A stretch of DNA of 64,000 bases from Bromus sterilis (lineage: Eukaryota > Streptophyta > Magnoliopsida > Poales > Poaceae). Below the pieces are notes generated by a model. The model saw only the letters and a program-made list of their open reading frames with translations, did not search any database and had not been told where the DNA came from. The stretch is from the NCBI GenBank assembly GCA_950022295.1, contig OX465600.1, forward strand, positions 8,494,001 to 8,558,000, in the 5' to 3' direction. Both the position numbers and the translations under genes were made by a program. Below, piece after piece: positions 11,135 through 22,800 of this stretch (positions within the stretch are counted from its first letter, which is position 1; each line of letters opens with the position of its first letter).

Positions 11135-12350
11135 AAGAAAAAAATAGCGCGCTATAAAATATATCGAGGGTCTTCTTCAGATGCTACACAAGTTATAGCG
11201 CGCTAATAGCGTGCTATATTTCAAAATAGCGTTTACGAAAAAAATCCAAATATATCTATAAATATAGTATTTCAGCAATTAAATTTTCCCATAAGCAAAT
11301 GAGCATTGCATAGACAAGGGCCAAATCCAAGGCATGACTCAGTTCCTACCAACTTCAACCGCCACCAAATCCAAGGCATCACTCAGTAATTCAGTACAGC
11401 TAGAGGCTACACTATTAATTCAGACAAGAACATAAAGAAACAAAAACGCAACAAAGGAAAATGCACTGAAAGCCAAAGAATGATTTTTGCACAGTATACA
11501 AAGTTCAGTATTGTGCATTCATTTTATCTAACATACAAAGTTCAGTCATTGCCAGCCACCCAAAGTGCACCAGCCAGGGTTGATTAGAAGTACATATTGA
11601 ACAGAGGCATTCAACGCCATGTAAATGCGGATGGTCAGCGTGTCGTCCTCCGTCGGCCACGACCACCGCCGCTGCCGGGATTTCAAGCCCCGCCCGTCCA
11701 GGCTGGGCCGCCCCGCTGCTTGACGCCGGTCACAGGTCTGCCGATGGCAACGCTCCTCATAGACTCGCAATCGCCGCGCCATATGACGTCCGACACCGCT
11801 CCTCATAGCACAACAGGAGACGGGGAGGGCACAAGGGAGGAGTTCAGTATGCCATGGTGTGGGAAACAGGATTACCTAGCGGCTGACTTGACGGGGGCGT
11901 GGCCGACATGGCCACTGCTGGGCTAAAGTCAATCTGGGGAAAAGACGTAGCAGCGAGGAGATGTTGCCGCCATCGCTCACGGTCAGGTGTTGCCGCTTCC
12001 GCCGCTCACGAGCAGATTTTGCCGCCGCCGCCACCGCCCATCTTGACTGGGAATAGAGGAAGAGAGCTAGGGTTGAGGGTTGGGGTTGTGTCGTGGGGGG
12101 GGGGGGGTGAGTAGGAGAGAGCAAGAGGTTATGAGGAGCGCTGTCGGGCTGGACTGCTGGGCTTGCTGGGCTGCCTTATTTTTTAATCTGTACGCTATAA
12201 CGTGACAGGTTATAACGTTATAGCGAGCTGTAGCGGTTAATAATGTGAATAGCACTGTAACGGCTGAATTGGCTCAAATATAGCGTTTCTTTTCCTAATA
12301 TGCTATAACTTCGTTATAACGTCGATATAGCGTGCTATTTTTTTGTTGCA
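11135..12350. mobile_element. Inverted-repeat-bounded element carrying a GC-rich insert
   Basis: The left side begins AAAAAAATAGCGCGCTATA and the right side, read on the minus strand, AAAAAAATAGCACGCTATA. Each is followed by further scattered TAGCGYGCTAT words. Between them, 11600-12120 is GC-rich and gives short open frames on both strands without a recognisable domain. This fits a non-autonomous DNA transposon that has picked up foreign DNA; the superfamily is undetermined. The GC-rich 10660-10870 segment just upstream also shows no coding domain. Confidence 0.45.
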
Positions 12351-13926
12351 AATAACGCCATCAACATTTATCCACTTAGTTGTATAATATATGTATATCA
12401 CAGTAGCACTAGTTCGATACTAGTAGCCTAGTAACAGTAGTCACTCTTGGAAACTAGAATATCACTTTCATGTTGCATGCCCTTAGCAATTACGTGGATT
12501 GATTAAAAAAGAAAATAAGCACTTGCATGCATGTTCTAGTAGTAGCTAGACAATTAACCTAGCAGTAGCTAGACAATTAGTCTGGTGCATAACATTAGCA
12601 CACCTAGCAACCGAGTACTATAGTTAGTTTATTTCAACAAGATGAAGCAGACTAGCTTTGAAGTTATCACTTCGTACTGGTCTGGTGTACAGCTCAAGGA
12701 TATGGTGCATTCTGAAACACTCCAAGACATGCAGAAATAGGCTAGGTCATTGGTCTTGTCAGATTGGTCGGTTAGTTTGGTACTAACCGAAATAATTCAG
12801 TTTCTAACCGAAATAACCATTGCTTCAACGGTTTCGGTTCGGTAAAATTCGGTTAGGTTTTTCGGTTCGGTAACCAAATGCCCGGACCTAGTCTCTGGGC
12901 TATAGAGCACTAATGAAAGATAGGAACGACAGGCCTCCTTGAGAGAGCACCCAAAGAATGGAGTATGGGGCCAAGATCCGACCAAGTCCTTTGAGAGGAA
13001 AGACTGAAGGGGCGGATGCAGTCTGGCGGTGATGGCGCAGTGTGTTGTCAGTTAGCCGATGTGTGGAAGAACAAGGCAGTAAGGTGGTGGCGCTCTCACA
13101 TCCCGATTCACCGGTCCCTTGAGGCCAAGTTATCCGACGAAATCGAACTCCAGACTCGTCACGGAGGGCTACTCTGTGTCTGTATTCTAAATTCTGAACA
13201 TTGATCTTTAGCTGTGTCTTCTGGGATCTTTCAACATTTTGATGACTCTACAGCAATGTGCGGAGAGGAATTGGTAACACGAACGCATATATTGTTTGCA
13301 GTGTTTTTCAAACATGTGGTCCCGGCAGAATCGAGCTGCTCGAGATGAGAACTGTAACCACAATGGATCTTGTTTTCAAGCAAATTTCTAGGCATGTATT
13401 TATTCAGAGGTTCTTATACAAGTGTTCAATTGCTAAATTTCAGAATTAACGTCACATCCACTCCACATATATCGTGTCAATTGTTCCATTATCATTTGAA
13501 TAGTGGATTCCGGCCTTCAAGAATTGTTCCATTATCAAGTTCATAGAAAAAACATACATCGTGCCAATGCTGACCCAATACGCAAGCCAGCCTTCAAGAA
13601 TACTGCAGGAAGATATGCTAACCATGATTAATCCAAGGATACTCTAGGATTTTAAAGGATCTAATACATAATGATGTACTAGTGCATCTGAGCAATCTAC
13701 ATGTTTCTTCATTTTCTAAAAAAATACTATATATTTCTTCATTTGGCGTGTGAGCGACTGAAGATAACAACAACAACAATATATGGAATTAAATCTCAAA
13801 TTCACGGCCTTCCAGTCCCATGTAGAGTATTACCACCAATCCAGAAACAACTACATATACTGAAACTTGCTTACACAAAAAGAGAACCTCAAAATTCTTC
13901 AAACAAATGAACCTGGCCTTAAACAT
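12351..13926. other. Intergenic stretch without a recognisable gene
   Basis: It contains a CGGTT/AACCG-rich tract (12770-12875), a two-copy AGTAGCTAGACAATTA repeat near 12540-12580, and the 3' flank of the receptor kinase gene. No supported coding region was found. Confidence 0.6.
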
Positions 13927-16900
13927 CTAACGACCCATTAGTGTTGTGATACTCACTCCATTCACAGAAATTTGCATGTTCTCTCTTGGTTCTTCAGTTT
14001 CAAAGTTCCGGAGTGCAAAATATGCAGGCTTCTTTGGTTCTGAGAGCAATGCACTTTCATTCTCTAACATAAAAATAACCAATGACATAAGTGGCCTATC
14101 ATCAGGGCGGTCTTGAACACACAGTAGTCCAACATGAATACATCTTAGAACTTCATGAAGTTCATAGGTCTCAATAACCGAAGAGTGTACTAGTTCTATC
14201 GCTTTTCCATCTTCCCATAGTCTCCATGCCTAAGCCGATAAAAACAACTTATTATCAATTTACCGTTCATTTGAACTATTGAAATATGCACATTTTTGTA
14301 CTTACATAAGCTGTAAGGCTAACAAAGTTCATTACGAGCGGCGGTGAGGTGATCTTCAAGCCACTTACAATCTCCAAAAGAAGAACACCGAAGCTATATG
14401 TGTCTGATTTTACAGAAAAGGTCCCTTCCATAACATACTCAGGTGACATGTAGCCACTGTTTATATATTTCAACAAGAAACACATAATTTGGGATAAATT
14501 AGACAATATAAACTACAAAGTTGACAAATGGTTAGTGTATTGAGTTACTTACTAAGTCCCTACAACCCGAGTAGTGTTTCCTTCTTGTTGGTTTCCACTG
14601 AAGATCCTTGCCATACCAAAATCTGATATCTTGGGAATCATTTCTGAATCCAGCAAAATGTTGCTTGCTTTGAGATCTCTATGAATTATAGTTAATCTTG
14701 AATCTTGGTGGAGGTAAAGAAGCCCCCTTGCTACCCCTTTAATTATTTTGAAACGTGTGGACCAATCAAGCACAAATTGTCCGGTAGCATCTGCAAAGAT
14801 GTAGAGTAAAAAATGTATAAGGTCATTACAGTTATCATATTTTTTGGACGGTCCTACAGATAACATTTTGGTTAATCAAGAATTTGAAAATATATTAGAA
14901 GCATCAACATACCAAAAAGGAAGGTGTCCAAGCTTTTATTAGGCAAGTATTCATAGATAAGTAACCTTTCATCTCCATGAATGCAACAACCAAGAAGTCT
15001 GACTAGGTTTTTATGCTGCAATTTAGCAATGAGAACTATTTCATTTTTAAACTCGTCTATCCCTTGACCAGAATCCTTACTAAGTCTTTTGATAGCAACT
15101 TCATTGACACCTTCCAGCATTCCCTACATGACCACACCATCCTGAATTATGAAACGATGAAAGCAATTGTTTTCTACTAATATAATTATCCTTATAATAG
15201 AGAACTTGTGCTAATATAACCATGGGTGCAAAACTTCTTGTTACCTTGTAAACTTTTCCAAAGCCGCCCCTTCCGATTTGGTACGAGTCAGAGAAATTAT
15301 CCGTTGCAGCGGCAATATCTTCGAAGCTAACAAATGGAAATTCCACATCTTCGTCTTCAATTTCATTTGAGGAGTTAATATATCCCATCATCAGCCTGTT
15401 GTGGGTATCCCTTTTATGTCGTTTGCTTGCTAAAGATCAGAATTTTGTTATGAACACATAGATATATAAATAGTGTTTTCAAATCAAGGGATCGTTTATT
15501 CTACCTTTGTATTTGCATATCATGATAAGGGTTATGCCCGTGAGTATCAGCATGCATGCTACTATAGGGAGTAAAATCTTTACCAATTTGTTATTCCCTG
15601 TAAGATTCATCCCGCACGAATTTAGAGCATCAAATTTTCATAAATAAAAAGTATTTACTGCAATGTGAATCAACAGAGTACCTATCCTAATAAAAGCAAC
15701 CAGAGACCGCTGGAGGGTCCCAAAATAAGCATTGGCCCATTACTTGCAGGGGTTATAAACTAGTATTCAGTACTACTAGTAACCTCTCTGGAACTATTGT
15801 AGACTTATGATTATTTGAGAGGGGAGGTTCAGGACCATAGTCCACCCGCACTCATGCTCAGTGTTACTGGATCCTTCTGGTGTTTATGTGGAATGGGGAT
15901 ATGTGTTTCATTAATAGAGTTATTATCGTAGTATAGATCCGCTAATCCTTCTATAGATTTTTTTGAAGCCAAGCCATAGAACAATTGTTCTACGGTATTA
16001 TATATTAATAATTAATGTACATATATATATATATATATTACAGAAAATTGATGAGTAAAACTAGAAATTTTATTTATCCAGGTGACCAATCAATCTTCTC
16101 ACACCCCAAAAACGCACTTAGATGATTTGCCACACCAAGCGTAGCTGAGGGTGAATGATGGTTCTGAGCAACATTTTTGTGATTATTTTCAGGAGGGCAA
16201 GCCCAGGCTTCTACATCGGGTGATGCATGTGAGCACATATTAGGCTTATGATGAGTAGAGGTTTAATGATGCATTATGCCTGTATACAATAGTCATAGAA
16301 CTACTAACTATGGATACGCCAAATTACTTCGGCTTTAAAAGTATTTGGGAATTAGGGGGCCATCCATGATATTGTACAAACACCATGATAACATAATGCT
16401 ATAATGGAATGTCACATGCATACCAGGAGAGTCAGCAAGGCGGAGGTGCAGGATTTCACCATAGTTACCATACTTCCCTGTGTCGATAAGCTCCCCTACC
16501 CAAACTAAACACCTTGACTGGTTGACCATAGTGAAAGCTGTGCACAAACAATTGTCATTGCACTCGGCCGCACAGTCATCAGAGCTTTTGTTTGGGACAT
16601 ATAAAAACTTGTCGGGAATCTTCATCTGAGTCATGTTCAGGTAACGACTTTGCTTGTCGCATGTCAAGGCCTTTGTTCTCCTACATCCCGCTGAAAAGTT
16701 TGAACCAAGACCAACAGGCTCAAACCCGTCGAGGCAACCACATGTTGGAACATCCCCAACATAGTCGCAATAGCCAAATGGGCCACACGACGCGTAGAGG
16801 TCACAATCGCTGGCAGCGCGCACAGATATGTTCGTCCATGAAAAGTTGTTCCAGCTAAGAGTTCTCAACACACCCATGTAGTCAAGAATAACACGTACAT

Positions 16901-17630
16901 GAGGTGCGTTGTCAGATGTGATTGTGTATTGATAATATAACCCGTCACCTGTGCCGCCAATGGCTTCAGAGAAGATGATGTTTGGGTATATGTCGCCAAA
17001 GACCAACTCACCATTGGGCATAAGGAGACGGGAGTAGGGTTGAGTCTCATTCCAAATGACTAATTGATGGTTTGAGCTTAAGTCAAAGGTCAAAGAAAAG
17101 TTACCGGTGGACGGATCATTTAGGCTCTTCCACGCGACGAGCCGCCCCGCGCTCAGCAAGATCTTCATCTCTGGGAGCATGGTGTCCGTTGGGTGATCAA
17201 AACTCTGCCATATGGTCGTGTTGTTAGGCGACTGGAGGACAAAGTTTCCCTTGTCGAGCAACTCTGCGGAAACCCCCATGCTCGTAATGTTGCTCTTCAC
17301 TGCCCAATGAACACGGCCTTGGGAATCAGACAACACCAGGTCGGAATTGTTGGTGATGGTGAGCATCGGAGATGAAGGAGCAATGATTGGACTATCGCGG
17401 TTGGCGGTCCAGACGATGGTCTGTTGAGAGATGTTGTGGTACCATATGCAAAGGTACCAACTCGCGTTGGAGCTTATCGGGGAGTAGAAGCCGAGGGCGA
17501 AGACCCTGCCTCTGGAGATGAGCGTATCACCGAACAAGAGTGGCTTTGCTTGTGTGAGTTGGTCATCGGATTTGCATAACGAACTCAAGAATAGGAGGAT
17601 GAAAATGAGGACGCAGGAAGAGGTGCCCAT
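13927..17630 (-). CDS. G-type lectin S-receptor-like serine/threonine kinase, complete
   Basis: Plasma-membrane receptor kinase, 795 residues. Seven exons with GT/AG borders join in one frame: 17630-16424, 15597-15505, 15429-15245, 15123-14913, 14790-14553, 14456-14306, 14229-13927. ATG 17630 is used because it starts the signal peptide (about residues 1-21). Exon 1 then encodes the bulb-lectin, S-locus glycoprotein/EGF-like and PAN domains, with many N-glycosylation sequons. Exon 2 is the membrane helix (about 403-433). The kinase has the glycine loop GRGGFGKVYK (to 495), K507 of VAIKRL, H602-R-D604, D622-F-G and SPEYVMEG, so it should be catalytically active. Intron 1 holds a weak LINE-tail-like box and a TA microsatellite. 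One copy of a dispersed repeat lies about 320 bp upstream of the start. Ligand unknown; the family is implicated in defence and self-recognition. Confidence 0.93.
16019..16038. repeat. TA microsatellite in receptor kinase intron 1
   Basis: About nine TA units in the 826-bp first intron of the S-receptor-like kinase. About 150 bp away (16185-16240) is a weak match to the LINE 3'-end box. Confidence 0.85.
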
Positions 17631-17953
17631 CAAGACCGCCTTCTTCGTCTTCCTTCAAGGAAGAAGAAACGAATTGGGTAGGATGGTCGTTTGGAACAGT
17701 TGGTCTGCGGGGAGTGGAAGTATAGTTGGGAGATTTTTCTGGCCATCAAATGGAAACAGGACACGTATTTGATTTGAATATGGAAACTGGACGACCATCC
17801 TATTCATTTTGAATGGAAGAGTACGATTTCAAAGTGCCAACCTGATGATAAGGGCATTATGAAACTAGTTGAACATAGCATCGATCAGTAGAAGAATGGC
17901 AGGTGGATGCTACACACGCTTAGGATAATCTTTGCTAATATAAGGATTCAGGC

Positions 17954-18560
17954 TGAAGGTTTGACTTTGGGTTGAGCTTGCGTAAGTGCAAACCTCACGA
18001 GTCAGTCACGGGAGCGCCTTGATGATATCCTGCCGTGGCCACCGCCTTCGTCTGGTGCTGTAGCTAGGCGCCGTGACCTGCATTTGTGATTTTTTTTTAT
18101 TACTGAACTATGTTTTGAAAATGTCGTTACAATAAATTTATTTTTGCAAATTTTATATATTGTGAAGAAAATTTAAAATCTGAATGTAGATGTACATGTA
18201 TATATACATATAAATATTTTACACAAGACGCACAATTTTGAAATCAGAATGGAAATATGCATCTCATGTTTAAAAACGTTTTATGAACAAAAATATTCAT
18301 GTATTTAAAAATATATTCACGCACATACATGTAAGGGTTCATACATATGAAAAAGAAATGATAATTATGTATTTTAAAAAATTGTACACCCAACGCTTTT
18401 TCCACGCGCTCTCAAAAAAAATTGTACACCAAAGTTGTTAATTGAGTATCTAAAAAACATTCATGTAAACAAAAAATTATATTAATGTATTATCAAAATG
18501 TCATATTGTTTAAAAAAATAGTCACGTATTCAAAATTGTACATTGATGTATAATTTGTTT
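17954..18560. repeat. Long dispersed direct repeat, copy 1
   Basis: About 600 bp matching 38132-38815 in the same orientation at high identity. Shared words include TGCGTAAGTGCAAACCTCAC, GATGATATCCTGCCGTGGCC and ACATACATGTAAGGGTTCAT. Copy 1 has about 36 extra bp near 18390-18430 flanked by a repeated TTGTACACC, and lacks about 30 bp near 18020. It ends near TTGTACATTGATGTA and lies just upstream of the receptor kinase start, so it may overlap that promoter. Confidence 0.85.
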
Positions 18561-18949
18561 TACATTTTTTTTGCAAGGGTACATATTTTTTATATAATCA
18601 AGGGGAAAAGTAAAAATAATATAAACTAATAAATTATGATAAAAATGGAATATAAAATGTAAGGGAAATAAGAGAAGAAAGATTAAAAAAATCCATAAAA
18701 AGGAAGAAACTAACACAAACTGAATAAAATCAGGAAGTTATTGAGCCAAAAAATCACAAAAAATGAAAAGAACCAACAAAAAGGAAGGAAAATAAGGAAC
18801 CGTGGAACCCATCACCCACTCCCATTTGCATATTGTTCAATATTTGAGCAAAATCACTAATTAGCGAATACTGCTTTCAATGAATCCGCCACCCCTTGTA
18901 CACGCGTCATTTGTCGTGATGGGGAGGTACCATTTTTTCCTTTTTAGAG

Positions 18950-19115
18950 GCATGCAACGTGCCTTTTGCGAAATCATATTTGTTCCTTCACACGAAGAAC
19001 GTTCATGTGCCTTCTTGGGAGGCATCGGGCGTGCCTTTTGTGAAAGCATATTCATGTTTCCACGCGAAACACGTTCGTGCCATTTTTTTAAAGGTACACG
19101 GCGTGCCTCTTTTTT
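18950..19115. repeat. Tandem repeat with GTGCCTTTTGYGAAA core, period about 71 bp
   Basis: Two full units and one partial unit begin near 18950, 19021 and 19092. Each carries an RCGTGCCTTTTGYGAAA core followed by a CACGMGAAVAACGTTCRTG-like segment. The GC-rich DNA from 19130 to 19500 has long open frames on both strands but no recognisable domain, so I do not call a gene there. Confidence 0.7.
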
Positions 19116-19874
19116 AGACTGGTGATTGTTCAAAATGATGGTGTGTTGTGAGGCGAGGCGATACACGTGCAAAGGGGGCGGCCATGGCGCGTTGAGCAGC
19201 GACGCTAGCCTCGAGGTGGCAGCGAGATTCGGCCGAGTGAAGGAGGAGGCGTACAGGGGCGGTGGCACACATGGAAGTCACGGTGGAGGCATGGTAGCCG
19301 CGGGCGAACGGTGTAGCGGGAGGAGGAGGAGGAGACCTGAGAGAGGAGAGGAGGAAAGGAGGCGGATGGGCAGTGCTCCGGGGGTGGTGTGCGGGATCGA
19401 GGAGCGACGAATAGTAGGCAGAGTGTGTTGGGATCCCCTGTGCTGGATGAGCGGCGGCGTGTGGGGGGTAAACATTTTGGTCTTTTTTCACCTAAGTATG
19501 AGGAATCAGTGTGATTGGCATGTTTTTGCAAACTGAAGGCTGACGTGGCACTAAGCTGATGTGGATAGTGTGATTGTACAGGAACTTACTAGTAGTGGGA
19601 AACAACTTCTTAAGAATGTAAGATATGTGTTTTTGGCTTTGGTTTTTAGCTTTTGACTAGATATTGTTACATGATGGTATAAGACAAAGCATAAAAACAG
19701 TGTTATTTTGGCTTATATGCCAACACTAAAAATCAAAGTTAAGCCTAGGGAATCTGGAAATGCCCTATTCCGATGGAGATGTCCAAAACTCCAAATAGGC
19801 CTAGTTTGTTTCCACATGCACAAATTTATTTCTTGTAATAACAGGAACATAAATAGGAGATAAAGGGATTCTTC

Positions 19875-22800
19875 CTAAATGACATCCTGGAATACGACCT
19901 TTGCGATGTGGCTATCAACTGTTTCAGGTGCGCAATGAGCCAAGTAGTAGAAGCTTTTCACAACGTGAAGAAATGTCTGCCTGGTGTCTCTGTTGATGCC
20001 ATGGCAACTCTGATGAATCCGCCAAGATAGTTCTTGCATCTCTATGTCCACTTGCCGGTCTAAGTCCTCTGCGTTCTCCATATTTTCCCCATTCTGTGTC
20101 TTTATATCATCGAACAATATTTGTTATAGTTTGACAGATCACATAGATACAACTCAAACGTACGCACATGTGTATTCCGGACATACAAATGCATGTACAT
20201 ACGCACCTGAGTAAAAACTCTCGTGGCAAGCTTGCGGCAGATAGAAGAGGTGAGCTTTTCGAGCTGGGAATACTCCCAAAGGTTAAGTTGTTGCTTGGCT
20301 GAAACATGCCTTCCTGAGAAGATTTCGACTATGCGAACCAACAACACTGCTGTATCTCCTTCGATTGATCCATGGCTCTCCTTTGCAGTCCATGCCATGA
20401 GCCACTGCTTCCACTGCAGTTGCCAAAGAAAATAGAGGCTCGCTGTTTAATATCTGAAAAATTCAGCATCATATCGATAGCTGTATCTAAGACTAAGTGG
20501 AGTGATTTGATGAATTTTACAGCCCCGCGAAGACTGCCGGAAGAGTCGTCGTGGAATGAAACAAGGTCGATAAGCTCTTCAAGATTCTTTAATGAATCCT
20601 TTGCCCCCCTGCAATTCGTGCACACACATGTTACTTCGGTCATTCCGACAGGTACGAAACCAATTAGTTTTTGTTTCTTTAAGAGCCCTTGCCAATAAAA
20701 CTTACATTAATATCATCACTAAAACCAGTTTCTCGAGAGGCAAAACTATGAAGCTACATTCATACCCAGCATGTCGGAAGTGAGAGGTCACCGCGTCGGC
20801 AAGCACCCACGTGCGAGCCCATGCTAGACGCTCTGCTGCTCGGTCAGATTCGAAGATGTTCGCTGAAGCTAAGAAGTAAGCCGTCAGCGCACTCTTTGGT
20901 GTCCCCCCATACCTCTGCAGATGATTCCTGAAATACCACCTTCACATACTCTCGAGTAAGAATCTAGGTGTGATATCGGTAGGGCCTAGGAGCGCTAACT
21001 AATCGAACTTGAGGATAGAGAGGTAACAAAAATGTATGTGACTTATCTAAAAAGAAAAGTATGTGACTTGACTTACTTTCTGAGGACATTCCACTCATGT
21101 CGGAAGAGTCTCTGATATTCTCTGAAATCAGCTTTTGCCATTTTAAGGTACAAGTCGTTGCTCACAAGATTCATTCTGAAAAGTTAAATGCCAGAACCAA
21201 GGTTGTGACAAATATATGGCTACCAGAACTTTCTTTTTCTTCACAACCAAGGAAATTAAGAGTGGTGGCTTCAGGTGTTTGACAAGTTAGCTGAATAATT
21301 TCTAGAGTGGTGGGCGTGGCGGTGAACCTGCGGTGGGTTCCGTCGTGCAGGGTGCTGGTCGGTGATTTCGGCCGCATGGACGGTGCAATGGCTGACTCAG
21401 GAGGTGTCCATTGTGTTGTCTCCTGTTTTGTGCCCCATCTATCCATCTCTGGTTTCTGGTGGCCTGCCGGCACCAAACCCTCTTATTGTGTGGGTGTTGG
21501 TGGAGGGGTGATGCTTCCACAAGAAATCCTTGGTGGCGTTGGTATGGACTTATCTCCCGTCCCCTACCATCTCCGGGGTAAAAACCCAAAATCTTTCAGA
21601 CTTGGGTGGCAGCGGTGCCCTCGGGTATCACTATCATCATGAAGACGCCGTTTTGGGAGGTTGGTGGTGGGCATTCCGCTCCATGGGGTTCTTCTTTGAC
21701 TACACCAACAACGCTTTCTCTACATGTTGTTGATTTCGTGGCCTCGGTGGTGGGGCTATCTGGTTGAGTTAGTTTTATCGGGAGGCGGTGTTTGGAGGGA
21801 TTAGATGATTTGCTCCACTTTATTAGGACTTTGAGATTTAGCCCAGTATCTCAATGGTGGGTGGACCCGGCCCCCCTTATGGGGGGGGGGGGGGATTATC
21901 AAATGGGGAAGTATAGTGGAGCAAAGGATCTAATTTTCCGTGTTTGGAGGCCTACCCTTGGGTCCCCCATGTTAGTTCCATTCCATGCGCTATGGTGAGT
22001 GTCTTCATCACCCGATGGTACAACGCTCTTTGATCAAGGGTGAGAGGGCAGGGAGGTCCTTTCCCCGATGAAGCTGCATGGTGATGTCGTGTTTGACTTC
22101 TAGGTGTTGGTGATGACATGACCTTCCTTGAAGGCTAGTATTCTCTTTTAGTTGACTTCGTTCTTTGCTTCGGGAGATCGGTTGTGGATGAGGGCTCCGA
22201 AGACCACACGTGATGCTCCTTTTCCCATTTCATGTTTGCTTGTTGTTTTCTGGGACTGTTATTGCCCATCGACACCTTTGTATCTTATTGTTTACTTTCT
22301 TGTGTTGTGTAATGTGGTGCGGCATTCTTTTTTTGTGTCGTGTAATGTGGTGTGGCGTTCTGACGTTTGTTGTGGTTTTGTAATTCCTAACCGGTTGATG
22401 GTTATTACCTGTAGAGCACGTTGGCAATCCAAACATCCGTATTGCCTCCGTACTGATCTAGATACATCCTTGTTTCGATTCGTGGCAAACTCGCTTTCCA
22501 TGGGAAGTCCAGTGCGTACTCGACCTATTTTTTAGAAGTACAAGACACCATAAAATTCATCACTCTCTTGTGAACTAAGGGACGTACTAGTTGGATTGAC
22601 GCATATATAATTAGCTTGAATTTGTGTTGGCACAAATTACCTCGCCCGGTAAGTCCTTTGTGATGATCCACTTGTCGTACAATTTATTGGAGGCTTGTCT
22701 CTGTTGGAGGAATGCATGACAATAGCGCCCGGCCCGTGCCAGGACATCATCGTCACCTGGGAACATGAACTGAGTAGCACGGTAAGTGTTGTACATTGGG

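Noticed and set aside
19126..19536. Overlapping open frames of over 100 codons on both strands
   Set aside because: GC-rich, low-complexity DNA beside a tandem repeat, with no recognisable domain or splice structure.
20927..20939. Alternative start of cyclase exon 10 at 20927 (after TTTCAG)
   Set aside because: It keeps the frame but drops the WYFR residues that match the conserved WY of the family; the acceptor at 20940/20941 was preferred.
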